From Edaphobacter modestus (lineage in GTDB: Bacteria > Acidobacteriota > Terriglobia > Terriglobales > Acidobacteriaceae): 64,000 nucleotides of DNA. The position numbers and the translations under genes are program-made. The DNA lies in assembly GCF_004217555.1 (NCBI RefSeq), contig NZ_SHKW01000001.1:2170001-2234000 (forward strand). The letters are read 5' to 3'. The notes under the pieces were generated by a model, which was not told where the DNA came from, did no database searches, and saw only the letters and a list, made by a program, of their open reading frames with translations. Positions 17,491 to 26,626 of the stretch are shown here, one piece after another. Position 1 is the stretch's first letter. Each line of letters begins with the position of its first letter.

Positions 17491-17729
17491 GTGCGGAGAG
17501 ATGGCCTGTTAGCGGGCAGCAACCTGGGCATTCCATCTTCCGCAAAGGCATCCTCGCGTCCGCTTTGATCTCGGGATTCGCCTGGGGCGAAGAAAAAGGT
17601 ACCCGAAGATATTCCTTACAAACCCGGGTTTCCTTTCCGGTCTCAGATGCATCCCATTTATAATCAAGCCAGTAAGCCGGCACTTTGGATTAGCCCGCTC
17701 GGCCCTCCCTGATTGAAAGGACCCCGCTC

Positions 17730-18083
17730 ATGACCAAAGCTGATCTTGTCGACAAAGTAACCGCCCTCGGCGATCTCACCCGGCGTGATGGCGAAGTAAT
17801 CGTCGATACCCTCTTCGAATCCGTCATCGGCGCTCTAAAATCCGGTGACAAAATCGAGATCCGCGGATTCGGCAGCTTTCGAACACGCCAGCGAAATGCA
17901 CGGACAGGCCGCAATCCCAAGACCGGCGATAAGGTCGATGTGCCTGCGAAGCGAGTTCCCTTCTTCAAACCCTCAAAAGAACTGCGCGACTCCGTGAACC
18001 CTTCGGGCGTGAAGTCCTCTCCGAGACCAAGCAGCGGCGGAAGCAACGAGAAGGTCGATCCGCACCATCCACCGGCAATGTAG
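17730..18083 (+). CDS. HU/IHF family DNA-binding protein
   Basis: A 117-residue histone-like protein. The first 90 residues are the canonical HU fold: MTKADLVDKVTALGDLTRRD, IEIRGFGSFRTRQRNARTGR, NPKTGDKVDVPAKRVPFFKP. A GAAAGGA motif precedes the ATG by about ten bases. A 28-residue tail rich in Ser, Pro and His (VNPSGVKSSPRPSSGGSNEK) is longer than in most HU proteins. It bends and compacts DNA, as a homodimer or with another HU subunit. Confidence 0.92.
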   Translation: MTKADLVDKVTALGDLTRRDGEVIVDTLFESVIGALKSGDKIEIRGFGSFRTRQRNARTGRNPKTGDKVDVPAKRVPFFKPSKELRDSVNPSGVKSSPRPSSGGSNEKVDPHHPPAM

Positions 18084-18111
18084 TTCATTTAAAATCGGTT
18101 CTGGATTCATA

Positions 18112-18147
18112 AGCCGCGGCCCTCGCATCCTGCGAAAGGCCGGGGCT
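18112..18147 (+). terminator. hairpin after the HU gene
   Basis: AGCC-GC-GGCC pairs with GGCC-GG-GGCT, enclosing an inner TCGCA-TCC-TGCGA hairpin, 29 bases after the HU stop. CGTTCT follows. It is a compact GC-rich structure fitting an intrinsic terminator, although the U-tract is weak. Confidence 0.5.
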
Positions 18148-18229
18148 CGTTCTGTGCAGCAAGATGTCAAGATCAGTCCTTCTAGACAGCTCTACGGACG
18201 GTTGCGGAATGCTCTATACTCGGTAGTAC

Positions 18230-18649
18230 GTGGAGTTGCTTCTTAATTTTCTCTGGCTATCCATCTCCCTCGCCCTCATTGTCACCTGGGCGAAGGCTGT
18301 TCGACGCGGAGATACGAAGAACTCCTGGAGCGCATACGTCGCCCTGGCTCTTCTTCTGGTGCTGCTGTTGCCTGTCATCTCGATGACGGACGATATTTTT
18401 GCAATCGATGGTCCATCTGAGCTCGAGCACGTAGTCCGGCGAGGCGATATGCCTCTGCTTCATTTGGCACACGATACGGCCGCTCTGGTAGATATGGGCC
18501 TTCTCGCCGTTCTGCTCTTCATAGGCTTTGCGATCCTTTTCTCACGACTGTCACGGTTTAATCTGCGTGTCTCTCTTCGGAGGATTATGGATGGCTACGT
18601 TCATGTTGCAGGAGTACGGCCCCCTCCCATTGCGTCCCTGACTGCCTGA
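18230..18649 (+). CDS. small membrane protein upstream of the efflux operon
   Basis: A 139-residue protein starting with GTG at 18230. Three predicted membrane helices: LLLNFLWLSISLALIVTWA, YVALALLLVLLLPVISM, and MGLLAVLLFIGFAILFS. Between the second and third is a loop of about 38 residues containing several potential metal ligands (MTDDIF, ELEHVV, DMPLLHLAHDT). The family is not recognised. It ends 69 bases before the TolC-family gene on the same strand, so it may belong to the same transcript. A role in sensing or export of the pump substrate is speculation. Confidence 0.6.
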   Translation: MELLLNFLWLSISLALIVTWAKAVRRGDTKNSWSAYVALALLLVLLLPVISMTDDIFAIDGPSELEHVVRRGDMPLLHLAHDTAALVDMGLLAVLLFIGFAILFSRLSRFNLRVSLRRIMDGYVHVAGVRPPPIASLTA

Positions 18650-18718
18650 TCTCCCCTTTTCCGGCAAAAGCACCCGCTTTCACGGGATCCCTCTATTCGT
18701 ATCAACCTGAAGGTAGGC

Positions 18719-19999
18719 ATGACACCGAAAGCATTTCGTGCCGTCGGCGCCGCGTTTTTTTCCGTGGCGTCCGCGCTCGTAGCACAGACGCCCTCTCCGA
18801 CTCCGCCTGCTGCTCCCGCTGCGCCGATCACGCTGCAGCAGGCAGTTGCCCGCGCCCTTGCCGCAAATCCGTCGTTGCAATCCGTCCACGAACACGTGTC
18901 GGCGGTTGAGGCGAACAAGATCACGGCAGGGCTGCGTCAAAACCCGAACCTCACCCTCTACGGACAGGGCCTAACTCTGCCCGAAACCCCCAATGCTCCT
19001 TCCGGCAATCCCTTCTTCTATTCGGCAAACGTCTCGCGTCTGTTCGAACGTGGCGAGAAGCGGCGCTGGCGGCTGGATTCGGCAAATGCAACGGCCGACT
19101 CCGCTCAAAGCCTCTATCGCGATCAGCAGCGGCAGCTTGTGCTCGCTGTCCGCGGCGCCTTCACCAATATGCTGCTCGCCAAGGCCGCACTCGCCGTTGC
19201 GGAGGAGAATCTCACGGACTACCGCAAGACGGTTGATCTGAGCCGCTCGCGTCTCGAAGCCGGGGATATCACCCAGACCGACTTCGACCGAATCGACCTG
19301 CAGCAGGTGCAGTTCGAATCCGACGCTGATAATGCTCAGCTGGCTCTTCAGCAGGCCTCGGCGCAGCTCCAGCTTCTCTTCGGCGTAGACCGGCCAGTGC
19401 CGAACCTCGACGTCACCGGCACACTCGATCCGCCGCAGCTTCCTCTTACGATGACCGAGGCAGAGGACAAGGGTCTTGCATCGCGGCCGGACTACCTCGC
19501 GGCCCGTCAGGCGCTCACCGCGTCGCAGGCCAATGCACGGCTGGCGATTGCGGGCGGCACGACCGATCCGACGCTCTCGACCGAATATGACCGCAACGGC
19601 ATCGACAACTCCTTCGGCGTCAGCGTTGTCATCCCGTTACGCATCTTCGACCGCAATCAGGGAGAGAAGGAACGGACTCGTTACGAGACCGACTCCAGCC
19701 GCTTCGCCGTCACCGCCGCGCGCAATCAGGTGATCTCCGATGTCGATCAGTCATGGATGGCGCTCGACATCGCGCAGCGGCTGGCTCAGCGATACAACAG
19801 CCACTACCTCGATGAGGCCGGCCACGTTCGCGACAACCTGCAGTTCAGCTATCGCAACGGTAACGCTACCCTGCTCGACTACCTCTCTGCCCTGCGTGAC
19901 TATCGCGCCATCCGGGTCAATAGCCTTGCCGCGAATGCGCAGGTCTGGCTCGCCATCCATCAGCTCAGCTTCGCCACCGCGACGGAAATCCTCCCATGA
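18719..19999 (+). CDS. TolC family outer membrane efflux protein
   Basis: A 426-residue outer membrane factor of the CusC/CzcC branch. A signal peptide (ending near ASALVAQ) is followed by a Pro/Ala linker and two TolC repeats with long helices: ITLQQAVARALAANPSLQSV and, in the second half, MTEAEDKGLASRPDYLAARQ. The Pro-rich start and the SVVIPLRIFDRNQGEKERTR turn are typical. It forms the trimeric channel through the outer membrane for the adaptor and pump encoded next. Its TGA overlaps the ATG of the adaptor gene (ATGA), a sign of translational coupling. Confidence 0.9.
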   Translation: MTPKAFRAVGAAFFSVASALVAQTPSPTPPAAPAAPITLQQAVARALAANPSLQSVHEHVSAVEANKITAGLRQNPNLTLYGQGLTLPETPNAPSGNPFFYSANVSRLFERGEKRRWRLDSANATADSAQSLYRDQQRQLVLAVRGAFTNMLLAKAALAVAEENLTDYRKTVDLSRSRLEAGDITQTDFDRIDLQQVQFESDADNAQLALQQASAQLQLLFGVDRPVPNLDVTGTLDPPQLPLTMTEAEDKGLASRPDYLAARQALTASQANARLAIAGGTTDPTLSTEYDRNGIDNSFGVSVVIPLRIFDRNQGEKERTRYETDSSRFAVTAARNQVISDVDQSWMALDIAQRLAQRYNSHYLDEAGHVRDNLQFSYRNGNATLLDYLSALRDYRAIRVNSLAANAQVWLAIHQLSFATATEILP

Positions 20000-21114
20000 A
20001 GGACCGCATGAACACGATCACGATACGAACCGAATCCCTGCTCCTGCTCGCCCTCATCGCGGTGCCGCTTACCGCGTGCAAATCTTCTGCGCCGCCACCC
20101 GCCGAGGCGACACAGCCCGCCAATGCCGGAATCGAGACGACAGTCGCTCACGTCCAGCAAAGCACCGATTACCTCGAGATCCCCGCCCACGTCGAGGCCG
20201 ATCCCTCTCACGTCGTCCACATCTATCCTCCGCTCAGTGGCCGCATCCTTGGCCTGCGCGTCCTCCCCGGCCAGGAGGTGAAAAAAGGCGACATCGTCGC
20301 CCAGTTGCAAAGCAGCGACATCGCCACTGCCCGCTCCGACTTTCAGAAGGCGAAGATCGAGGTTCTTCGCGCTGACCGCGCCCTGACCCGTGGCAAGCTC
20401 CTTCTCGACCACGAGGTCCTCTCGCAGGCCGACTACTACGAGCTCGATGCCGCCGACCAGAGCGCACACTCTGAGCTCGAACGCGCCCGCCAGCGCATCC
20501 GCGAACTCGGCTTCTCCGAAGACAGCACCTCGGATGAGATCGCCCTGCGGTCCCCCATCTCCGGCGTCGTTCTCGATATCGGCACTGCGACCGGTGAGAT
20601 GGAGCGATCTCTCGACAACGCTGCTCCTATCGCCACCATCGCCAACATCGATTCCATCTGGGTCGTCGGCGATGTCTTCGAGCGCGACCTCTCCAGCGTC
20701 AAGCCTGGTCGCGAAGTGCAGATCTCGGTGCCCGCCTATCCCGGCCTCTCGCTCTCCGGCCGAGTGGTCAATGTAGGCGATGCGCTCGACCCCAACACCC
20801 ATACCCTCAAACTGCGCGTCGTCCTTCCGAATCCAAAGCACACCCTGAAGGCAGAGATGTTCGCGACCATCCGCATCCCCGGTGCCGCCCGCAACACCGT
20901 CATCCTTCCGGCGACCGCGGTTCTCCACGAAGGCGAAAAGACCTCCGTCTTCGTCGTGAACGCCTCCGGGAAGTACGAGCAGCGGCCCGTCACGATCGGC
21001 CGCAGCTTCGAATCCGGAACCACGAAGAACATCGAGATTCTCACCGGCGTGAACGACGGTGAGAAGGTCGTCACAGTTGGCGGAGCTCTCCTCCGTCCCA
21101 GCAACGGGGAGTGA
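19996..21114 (+). CDS. RND efflux periplasmic adaptor (CusB/CzcB-like)
   Basis: A 372-residue membrane-fusion protein. The N-terminus has a lipobox (AVPLTACKSS), so it is probably a lipoprotein. It shows the barrel-sandwich motif SGRILGLRVLPGQEVKKGDI, a helical hairpin around residues 110-170, then IALRSPISGVVLDI, VVGDVFERDLSSVKPG and the membrane-proximal domain LPATAVLHEGEKTSVFVV. It links the TolC-type channel to the inner membrane pump. It overlaps the upstream gene by four bases; the pump begins four bases after its stop. The lineage suggests divalent metal efflux, but no metal-binding His/Met-rich N-terminus like that of CzcB is present. Confidence 0.9.
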   Translation: MKDRMNTITIRTESLLLLALIAVPLTACKSSAPPPAEATQPANAGIETTVAHVQQSTDYLEIPAHVEADPSHVVHIYPPLSGRILGLRVLPGQEVKKGDIVAQLQSSDIATARSDFQKAKIEVLRADRALTRGKLLLDHEVLSQADYYELDAADQSAHSELERARQRIRELGFSEDSTSDEIALRSPISGVVLDIGTATGEMERSLDNAAPIATIANIDSIWVVGDVFERDLSSVKPGREVQISVPAYPGLSLSGRVVNVGDALDPNTHTLKLRVVLPNPKHTLKAEMFATIRIPGAARNTVILPATAVLHEGEKTSVFVVNASGKYEQRPVTIGRSFESGTTKNIEILTGVNDGEKVVTVGGALLRPSNGE

Positions 21115-21118
21115 TCGC

Positions 21119-24100
21119 GTGCAGGCATTGATCCGTCTTTTCATCCGTTATCGCGCCATCATTCTTATCCTCTTCGCCGTCATGCTCGCCGCAGGAGCCT
21201 TCGCCCTGTCGCGTCTCGACATCGAAGCCTATCCCGACCCCTCACCACCGCTGGTTGAGATCATCACCCAGAATCCCTCCTGGTCCGCCGAAGAGATGGA
21301 GCAGCAGGTCACGGTTCCCGTCGAGACCACCTTGAACGGAACCCCGCATCTGACCCAGGTCCGCTCCATCTCGATCTTCGGACTCTCGGACGTCAAGCTC
21401 TACTTCAGCTTCGACTCCGAATACTTCCGCGATCGTCAGGAAGTCCTGAATCGCCTGCAGACCTTGCAGCTTCCCAATAATCTGCAGCCGCAGCTGTCTC
21501 CCTGGTCGCCCATCGGCGAAATCTTCCGTTATCAACTCGTTGGTCCCGGCTACACATTCAACGAGATCAAGGCCACACAGGACTGGCTTGTACGCCGTGA
21601 GCTGAAGCAGGTTCCCGGAATCATCGACATCACGACCTTCGGCGGGACCACGCGCCAGTATCAGGTCGAGGCAGACCCCGACCGTCTCCTGAGTTATGGA
21701 GTCACGCTGCCGCAGGTCCTCAGTGCCATTCAGTCCTCCAACGCCAACGCCGGAGGCAACTACGTCCAGCTTGGCAATCAGAACGTCAACGTCCGCGCCC
21801 TTGGCCAGGTCCACACCGCCGACGATATCTCTCATATCGTGGTCGCCGAAAAGAACGGCGCGCCAATCACCGTCGGCGACATCGGCAAGGTCAGGGAGGG
21901 TTTCCAGCCTCGCCTCGGCCAGGTTGGCCGCAACAAAGACAACGACATCGTCATCGGAATCGTCCTTCTTCAGAAGGAAGAGAAGTCTCTCCCAGCCCTC
22001 AAGGCCCTCAAGGAGAAGATCGCCAGTCTGAACTCAGGCAGTCTGCTCCCCCCGGGCATGCACATCAGCACCATCTACGACCGAACGAACCTCATCAATC
22101 GCACGACCCACACGGTTCGCGAGGTCATCTTTACCGGCCTCGTCCTCGTCACGCTGGTGCTTCTCTCCATGCTTGGCGATCTGCGTATCACCTTCATCGC
22201 CGCCGTCACCATCCCGTTCGCCGTGCTCTTCGCCTTCGGAATGATGGTGCTCAGCGGTCACTCCGCAAATCTCATCTCCATAGGCGCCATCGACTTCGGA
22301 ATCCTTGTCGATTCGTCCATCATCGTGCTCGAGAGCATCTATCGCAAGCTCTCGCGCAGAGTACCCGGCGAACAGACCGGCGACCTGATCGTCGAAGGCG
22401 TCACCGACGCCGCGCGTCCCGTGCTCTTCTCAACCGCCATCATCCTCATCGCCTTCATTCCGCTCTTCACCATGCAGGGCGTCGCGGGCCAGATCTTCTC
22501 TCCCATGTCGGTGACCTATGGGTTCGCTCTCATGGGAGCGCTGCTGTTCGCGCTTATCTTCGCCCCGGTGCTCGGCTACATGACTGCCCCGGCGGAACAG
22601 AAGGTTGGTGACGGATACACCTGGCTGAGCCGTCACCTCAAAAATGGTTACGAAAAAGCACTGCATCACACGCTTCATTTCCCCCGCCTGGTATGGATCG
22701 GCGCTGCTGCCATGCTCGCGATCGGCGTGCTCTGCTTCATGCTCGTCGGCGGCGAATTCATGCCTCCGCTCGAGGAAGGAAACCTCTGGATTCGTGCCAC
22801 GCTTCCCCAGGACATCTCCTTCGACACATCGATGAACCTTGCGAACCAATTGCGCGCCGTCATCGCGGAATCTCCCGAGGTCACCCAGACCGTATCCCAG
22901 ATGGGACGCCCCGACGACGGAACCGACGTCTCCACCTTCAACAACATCGAAATCTCTACCGCACTGAAGCCACAGGAGGAATGGCGTCCCGGTCTCACCA
23001 AGGCCAAGCTCATCGACGAGATGAACCGTCGCCTGTCGCGCTTCCCAGGCATCGAGCTCAACTTCTCGCAGGCCATCCAGGACAACGTCGAAGAAGCAAT
23101 GTCCGGCGTCAAGGGCGAGAACTCGCTCAAGCTCTTTGGTGACGACCTCGACACGCTCACCACGCTCGCCAGCAAGATCGAGAACGTAATGCAAACCGTT
23201 CCAGGTGTGGCCGACGTAGGCGTATTCAAGGTTGGTGGCCAGCCCTCGCTCGTCATCCAGATCGACCGTGCACGCGCTGCACGATACGGAATCCTCTCCG
23301 GAGACATCAACGCGGTCGTTCAGGCTGCTGTCGGCGGAGCTCCCGTCACCCAGGTCATCCAGGGCGACCGGCGTTTCGACCTGACAGTGCGCTATCCCGA
23401 GATCAACCGTTCCACCCCTGAAGCGGTTCGATCCATTCTTATCCCCACCGCTGACGGTAGCCGGATTCCCTTAGCCCAGATCGCCGACGTCTCCATTCGT
23501 GAAGGCAGCTTTCAGATCTTCCGCGAAGCAGGCCGTCGGTATATCCCCATCAAATTCTCCGTCCGTGGCCGCGATCTCGCGACCACCATCACCGACCTTC
23601 AGGCGAAACTCAAACAGCAGATCACCATGCCCACCGGCTACGACTACACCTGGGCTGGCGAATTCGATTCCCTTCGCAAGGAGCAGGCACGGCTCGCCAT
23701 CATCATTCCCATCTCGCTGGCGATCATCGTCATTCTGCTCTATATGCAGTTCGGCACATGGAAGGATGCGTTCATCGTAATCGCAACACTTCCCTTCGCT
23801 GCCGTTGGCGGCACCGTCTCCCTCTTCCTCACCCATACCGCATTCAGTATCTCGGCTGCGGTAGGATTCACATCGCTCATTGGCGTAGCCACCTTAGGCG
23901 CCGTCGTCTTTATGTCCGGTGTGCGTCGAGCCCAGCGGGAGAGCGCGGACGGCACCGGCCTCGAGCACGGTTGCGTCGACGAGATGCGTCCCGTCGTCAT
24001 GGCCTGTATGGCCGCTGGACTCGGCCTTCTTCCCGCCGCCGTCTCGAACGGCATCGGAGCCCAGGCACAACAGCCGCTCGCACGCGTAGTCGTTGGAGGT

Positions 24101-24202
24101 ATGGCCACAACCATCATCGCCATCCTCTTCGTGATGCCGCTGCTGCTACGCCGGCCACCGGGACCCTCTTCCATGTATCCCGGCGACATTGAAGCTGAGT
24201 AA
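21119..24202 (+). CDS. CusA/CzcA family RND efflux pump
   Basis: A 1027-residue inner membrane RND transporter starting with GTG at 21119 after a GGGGAG motif. Twelve membrane helices and two large periplasmic loops are evident. The heavy-metal-efflux signature in helix 4 reads AIDFGILVDSSIIVLESIY; it keeps the D-x5-D-x6-E spacing of CzcA/CusA, but Ser replaces the Gly-Ala and Asn usually seen (DFGxxVDGAxxxxEN). The second half has GGEFMPPLEEGNLWIR, the normal HME landmark. Proton-driven export of a metal cation or another cation is the likely role; the ion cannot be told from sequence. Confidence 0.9.
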   Translation: MQALIRLFIRYRAIILILFAVMLAAGAFALSRLDIEAYPDPSPPLVEIITQNPSWSAEEMEQQVTVPVETTLNGTPHLTQVRSISIFGLSDVKLYFSFDSEYFRDRQEVLNRLQTLQLPNNLQPQLSPWSPIGEIFRYQLVGPGYTFNEIKATQDWLVRRELKQVPGIIDITTFGGTTRQYQVEADPDRLLSYGVTLPQVLSAIQSSNANAGGNYVQLGNQNVNVRALGQVHTADDISHIVVAEKNGAPITVGDIGKVREGFQPRLGQVGRNKDNDIVIGIVLLQKEEKSLPALKALKEKIASLNSGSLLPPGMHISTIYDRTNLINRTTHTVREVIFTGLVLVTLVLLSMLGDLRITFIAAVTIPFAVLFAFGMMVLSGHSANLISIGAIDFGILVDSSIIVLESIYRKLSRRVPGEQTGDLIVEGVTDAARPVLFSTAIILIAFIPLFTMQGVAGQIFSPMSVTYGFALMGALLFALIFAPVLGYMTAPAEQKVGDGYTWLSRHLKNGYEKALHHTLHFPRLVWIGAAAMLAIGVLCFMLVGGEFMPPLEEGNLWIRATLPQDISFDTSMNLANQLRAVIAESPEVTQTVSQMGRPDDGTDVSTFNNIEISTALKPQEEWRPGLTKAKLIDEMNRRLSRFPGIELNFSQAIQDNVEEAMSGVKGENSLKLFGDDLDTLTTLASKIENVMQTVPGVADVGVFKVGGQPSLVIQIDRARAARYGILSGDINAVVQAAVGGAPVTQVIQGDRRFDLTVRYPEINRSTPEAVRSILIPTADGSRIPLAQIADVSIREGSFQIFREAGRRYIPIKFSVRGRDLATTITDLQAKLKQQITMPTGYDYTWAGEFDSLRKEQARLAIIIPISLAIIVILLYMQFGTWKDAFIVIATLPFAAVGGTVSLFLTHTAFSISAAVGFTSLIGVATLGAVVFMSGVRRAQRESADGTGLEHGCVDEMRPVVMACMAAGLGLLPAAVSNGIGAQAQQPLARVVVGGMATTIIAILFVMPLLLRRPPGPSSMYPGDIEAE

Positions 24203-24207
24203 TCAGC

Positions 24208-25827
24208 TCAGTGTCCGCCGGAAGGCTTACCGGAAACTTTGAAGTTCTTGATGAAAAAGATCAGCGGTGTAACAGCTAACGTCACCCATCCGATGGCGCG
24301 GAAGACATCCATAAAGCCCAGCAGGCTGGTCTGCGCCGTCAACTGATTGTAGTAGCGAAGGTAGGCCGCCTTGGCGGCGTCGGCATGCGAGTATCCCTGG
24401 CTCTGCAGGTAGTTCGTTGTCTGCCGAATGGAATCCTGTAACCATGCGCCAGAGCTGGGCAGGTTCGCCGACATGATGGACTGGTGAAAGTTCTGACGCC
24501 GCTCGCTGAGCGTCGTCGCAAAAGAGATTCCGAAGCTTCCTCCCCAGTTACGGAACAGGTTCGTGAGGCTCGATGCACGGTTATTCTCACTCGGCTTCAA
24601 TTGGGAGTAGGCCACGACGCTCAACGGAACAAAAAAGAACGCATACCCAAACCCTTGAAAGACGCGGGCAAGCGCATAGTGCCGATAGTCCGTCTGGAGA
24701 TTCAGGCCGCTGAAATAGATCATCGACGCCGACACCGTTGCCAGGCTGAAGAGGAGCAGCATCCGGGGCTGCACGATCCGTCGCTGCACCAGTTGCGCTC
24801 CTACCGGCGCGAGCAGCGTGATGACAAACGCCCCCGGCCCCAGGACCAGTCCCGCATCAATGGCACGATAGCCATACAACGATTGCAGAAGCTGTGGAAT
24901 CATCGTGGTCGTTGCAAACAGCCCGAAGCCAAAGATGAAGTAGAACACTGAGGAAATAGCAAAATTCGGATAGCGCAGAAGACGGAGTTCAAGGATAGGA
25001 TCGTCAACCTTGAGTTCCCAATAGATGGCCACCCCGAAGCACACCATCGCAATCGCAAACAGCCAGCAGATATAGCTGCTCCCAAACCAGTCATCGATCT
25101 GGCCGCGATCGAGCAGGATCTCGAGCGCCGCCGAACCCAGGGCAAGCAGCCCGATTCCGACTCCATCGATCCTCAACCGTCCGCCCTTGCGCGCGCTCTC
25201 CCGCTCTTCTTTGAACGCCGGGGGATCGCTCACAAACCGGTTCGTCAGGTACAGCGATAGAAGTCCGATCGGAATGTTGATCAGGAAGACCCATCGCCAG
25301 TTGTAGTTGTCTGTGATCCATCCCCCCAGGACCGGCCCGATCGCGGGAGCCGTCACGATGGCCACCGTGTAAAGAGCGAACGCAGAAGCCCGCTTCGCAG
25401 GAGGAAACGTGTCCACCAGGATGGCCTGTTCCACCGGGGCAAGCCCTCCGCCCCCGATTCCCTGCAGCACCCGGCTCAGCAGCATCACGCCTAGGCTCGG
25501 TGCGATTCCACAAAAGAAGGAGGTCAACGTAAAGAGAGCGACGCAGGCCATGTAGTAGTTCTTACGGCCGAAGACGCGGCTCAGCCACGCGCTCATCGGC
25601 AGAACAACGGCGTTCGCCACCAGGTACGTTGTAAGAATCCAGGTGACCTCGTCGTAGCTGCGCCCCAGGCCGCCCGCAATGTGAGGCAATGACACGTTGG
25701 CAATCGACGTGTCCAACAGTTCCATGAAGGTCGCCAGGGTCACCGTCAGCGCGACCACCCATGGGTTTACTGGCCGTCGAACCTTCGCAGCAGCCTGCAG
25801 TTGAGGCAATACCTGAACCGCGCCCAT
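24208..25827 (-). CDS. DHA2 family (EmrB/QacA-type) multidrug exporter
   Basis: A 539-residue MFS transporter with 14 predicted helices. TFMELLDTSIANVSLPHI is the DHA2 motif D1, AWLSRVFGRKNYYMACV is motif A, and APAIGPVLGGWITDNYNWRW is motif C. It ends in a short cytosolic tail. It exports lipophilic drugs or similar compounds by proton antiport. The TetR gene lies 104 bases upstream on the same strand, and a palindrome in the gap resembles one before the TetR gene, so repression by that TetR protein is likely. No EmrA-type adaptor is adjacent. Confidence 0.9.
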   Translation of the reverse strand: MGAVQVLPQLQAAAKVRRPVNPWVVALTVTLATFMELLDTSIANVSLPHIAGGLGRSYDEVTWILTTYLVANAVVLPMSAWLSRVFGRKNYYMACVALFTLTSFFCGIAPSLGVMLLSRVLQGIGGGGLAPVEQAILVDTFPPAKRASAFALYTVAIVTAPAIGPVLGGWITDNYNWRWVFLINIPIGLLSLYLTNRFVSDPPAFKEERESARKGGRLRIDGVGIGLLALGSAALEILLDRGQIDDWFGSSYICWLFAIAMVCFGVAIYWELKVDDPILELRLLRYPNFAISSVFYFIFGFGLFATTTMIPQLLQSLYGYRAIDAGLVLGPGAFVITLLAPVGAQLVQRRIVQPRMLLLFSLATVSASMIYFSGLNLQTDYRHYALARVFQGFGYAFFFVPLSVVAYSQLKPSENNRASSLTNLFRNWGGSFGISFATTLSERRQNFHQSIMSANLPSSGAWLQDSIRQTTNYLQSQGYSHADAAKAAYLRYYNQLTAQTSLLGFMDVFRAIGWVTLAVTPLIFFIKNFKVSGKPSGGH

Positions 25828-25856
25828 TCTTCAATCCTTTGTGTTCCCTTGGGGGA

Positions 25857-25876
25857 TTGAGACCGATAAGTCTCTT
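25857..25876. promoter_or_regulatory. candidate TetR operator before the MFS gene
   Basis: The site reads TTGAGACCGATAAGTCTCTT, with GAGAC and GTCTC as inverted arms around six bases. It ends about 30 bases before the exporter start. A 16-of-20 match in reverse orientation lies before the TetR gene at 26606-26625. Confidence 0.6.
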
Positions 25877-25931
25877 TAAGGCACAAAGTTGAGATGAGAT
25901 TCAACAAGCTTCGGATTCTGGAATTGCGCGC

Positions 25932-26564
25932 CTAAAGTGCCCTTCTCTTTGCCGGTGCCGCCAGGCCCTTCGGAGGTACTTCGGCACGAACGCGGGCTTC
26001 AAGATAGGCGTCGAGGTGCTCCATCGCGTCCTTCAAAGCCAGGTCGTTTTTCTCGATGCGGCTTATGAGCATGCCGCCTTCCAGCCCCGAGATGATGATC
26101 CGTGAGACCTTCTCGGGATCCACATCGTCCCGAACCGTTCCAGCGGCGATCCCATCCGACAGGATGGTGCGAATCATCCTCTGCCAGCCTTTGAGAGCAT
26201 TGCGAACTCGCTCCCGCAAAATTGGATTCCCGTTGTCGGAATCCACTCCGGTATTCAGCAAAGGGCATCCGCCCGGGATGCTAGATCGACGCACAAACCT
26301 CGCGATATGATGCTTCAACCGATCGACAGGGTCGGAGATCTCATCCAGCCCATCGCGCCGAAGCGCGGAAGACACCGTCCACGCATAGTCAAACGCCTCT
26401 GCGGCAATCTCTTCCTTGCTCTCGAAGTGGCGATAGATTCCACCCTTCTCGAGTCCGGTCGCGGCCATAATGTCCTTGATGACGCATCCGGCATAGCCCT
26501 GCTTGTTGAAGAGAGGGGCCGCTGCTGCAATGATCTTCTGTCGTGTCTCTTCCCCTTTGTTCAT
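25932..26564 (-). CDS. TetR family repressor
   Basis: A 210-residue TetR regulator. The N-terminal HTH reads EETRQKIIAAAAPLFNKQGY, then AGCVIKDIMAATGLEKGGIY and RHFESKEEIAAEAF; the ligand domain is C-terminal. ATG 26564 is chosen because AGGTGAG lies at the right distance; an in-frame ATG at 26585 starts an almost identical MNKGE peptide, a small tandem duplication of the start region. It likely represses itself and the downstream MFS exporter through matching palindromes (26606-26625 and 25857-25876). The inducer is unknown. Confidence 0.88.
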   Translation of the reverse strand: MNKGEETRQKIIAAAAPLFNKQGYAGCVIKDIMAATGLEKGGIYRHFESKEEIAAEAFDYAWTVSSALRRDGLDEISDPVDRLKHHIARFVRRSSIPGGCPLLNTGVDSDNGNPILRERVRNALKGWQRMIRTILSDGIAAGTVRDDVDPEKVSRIIISGLEGGMLISRIEKNDLALKDAMEHLDAYLEARVRAEVPPKGLAAPAKRRAL

Positions 26565-26605
26565 AGCTATCTCACCTTTGTTCATGGCTACCGCAACAGA
26601 TGAAT

Positions 26606-26625
26606 AAGAAACCGATTGGTCTCAA
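26606..26625. promoter_or_regulatory. candidate TetR autoregulatory operator
   Basis: On the minus strand this reads TTGAGACCAATCGGTTTCTT and matches the site before the MFS gene at 16 of 20 positions, including TTGAGACC. It lies about 20-40 bases before the first TetR start codon and directly beside the stop of the pgeF-like gene (26627). Confidence 0.6.
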
Positions 26626-26626
26626 C

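Noticed and set aside
19960..21144. 394-codon minus-strand ORF opposite the efflux adaptor
   Set aside because: Antisense to a well-supported HlyD-type protein; composition typical of a shadow frame.
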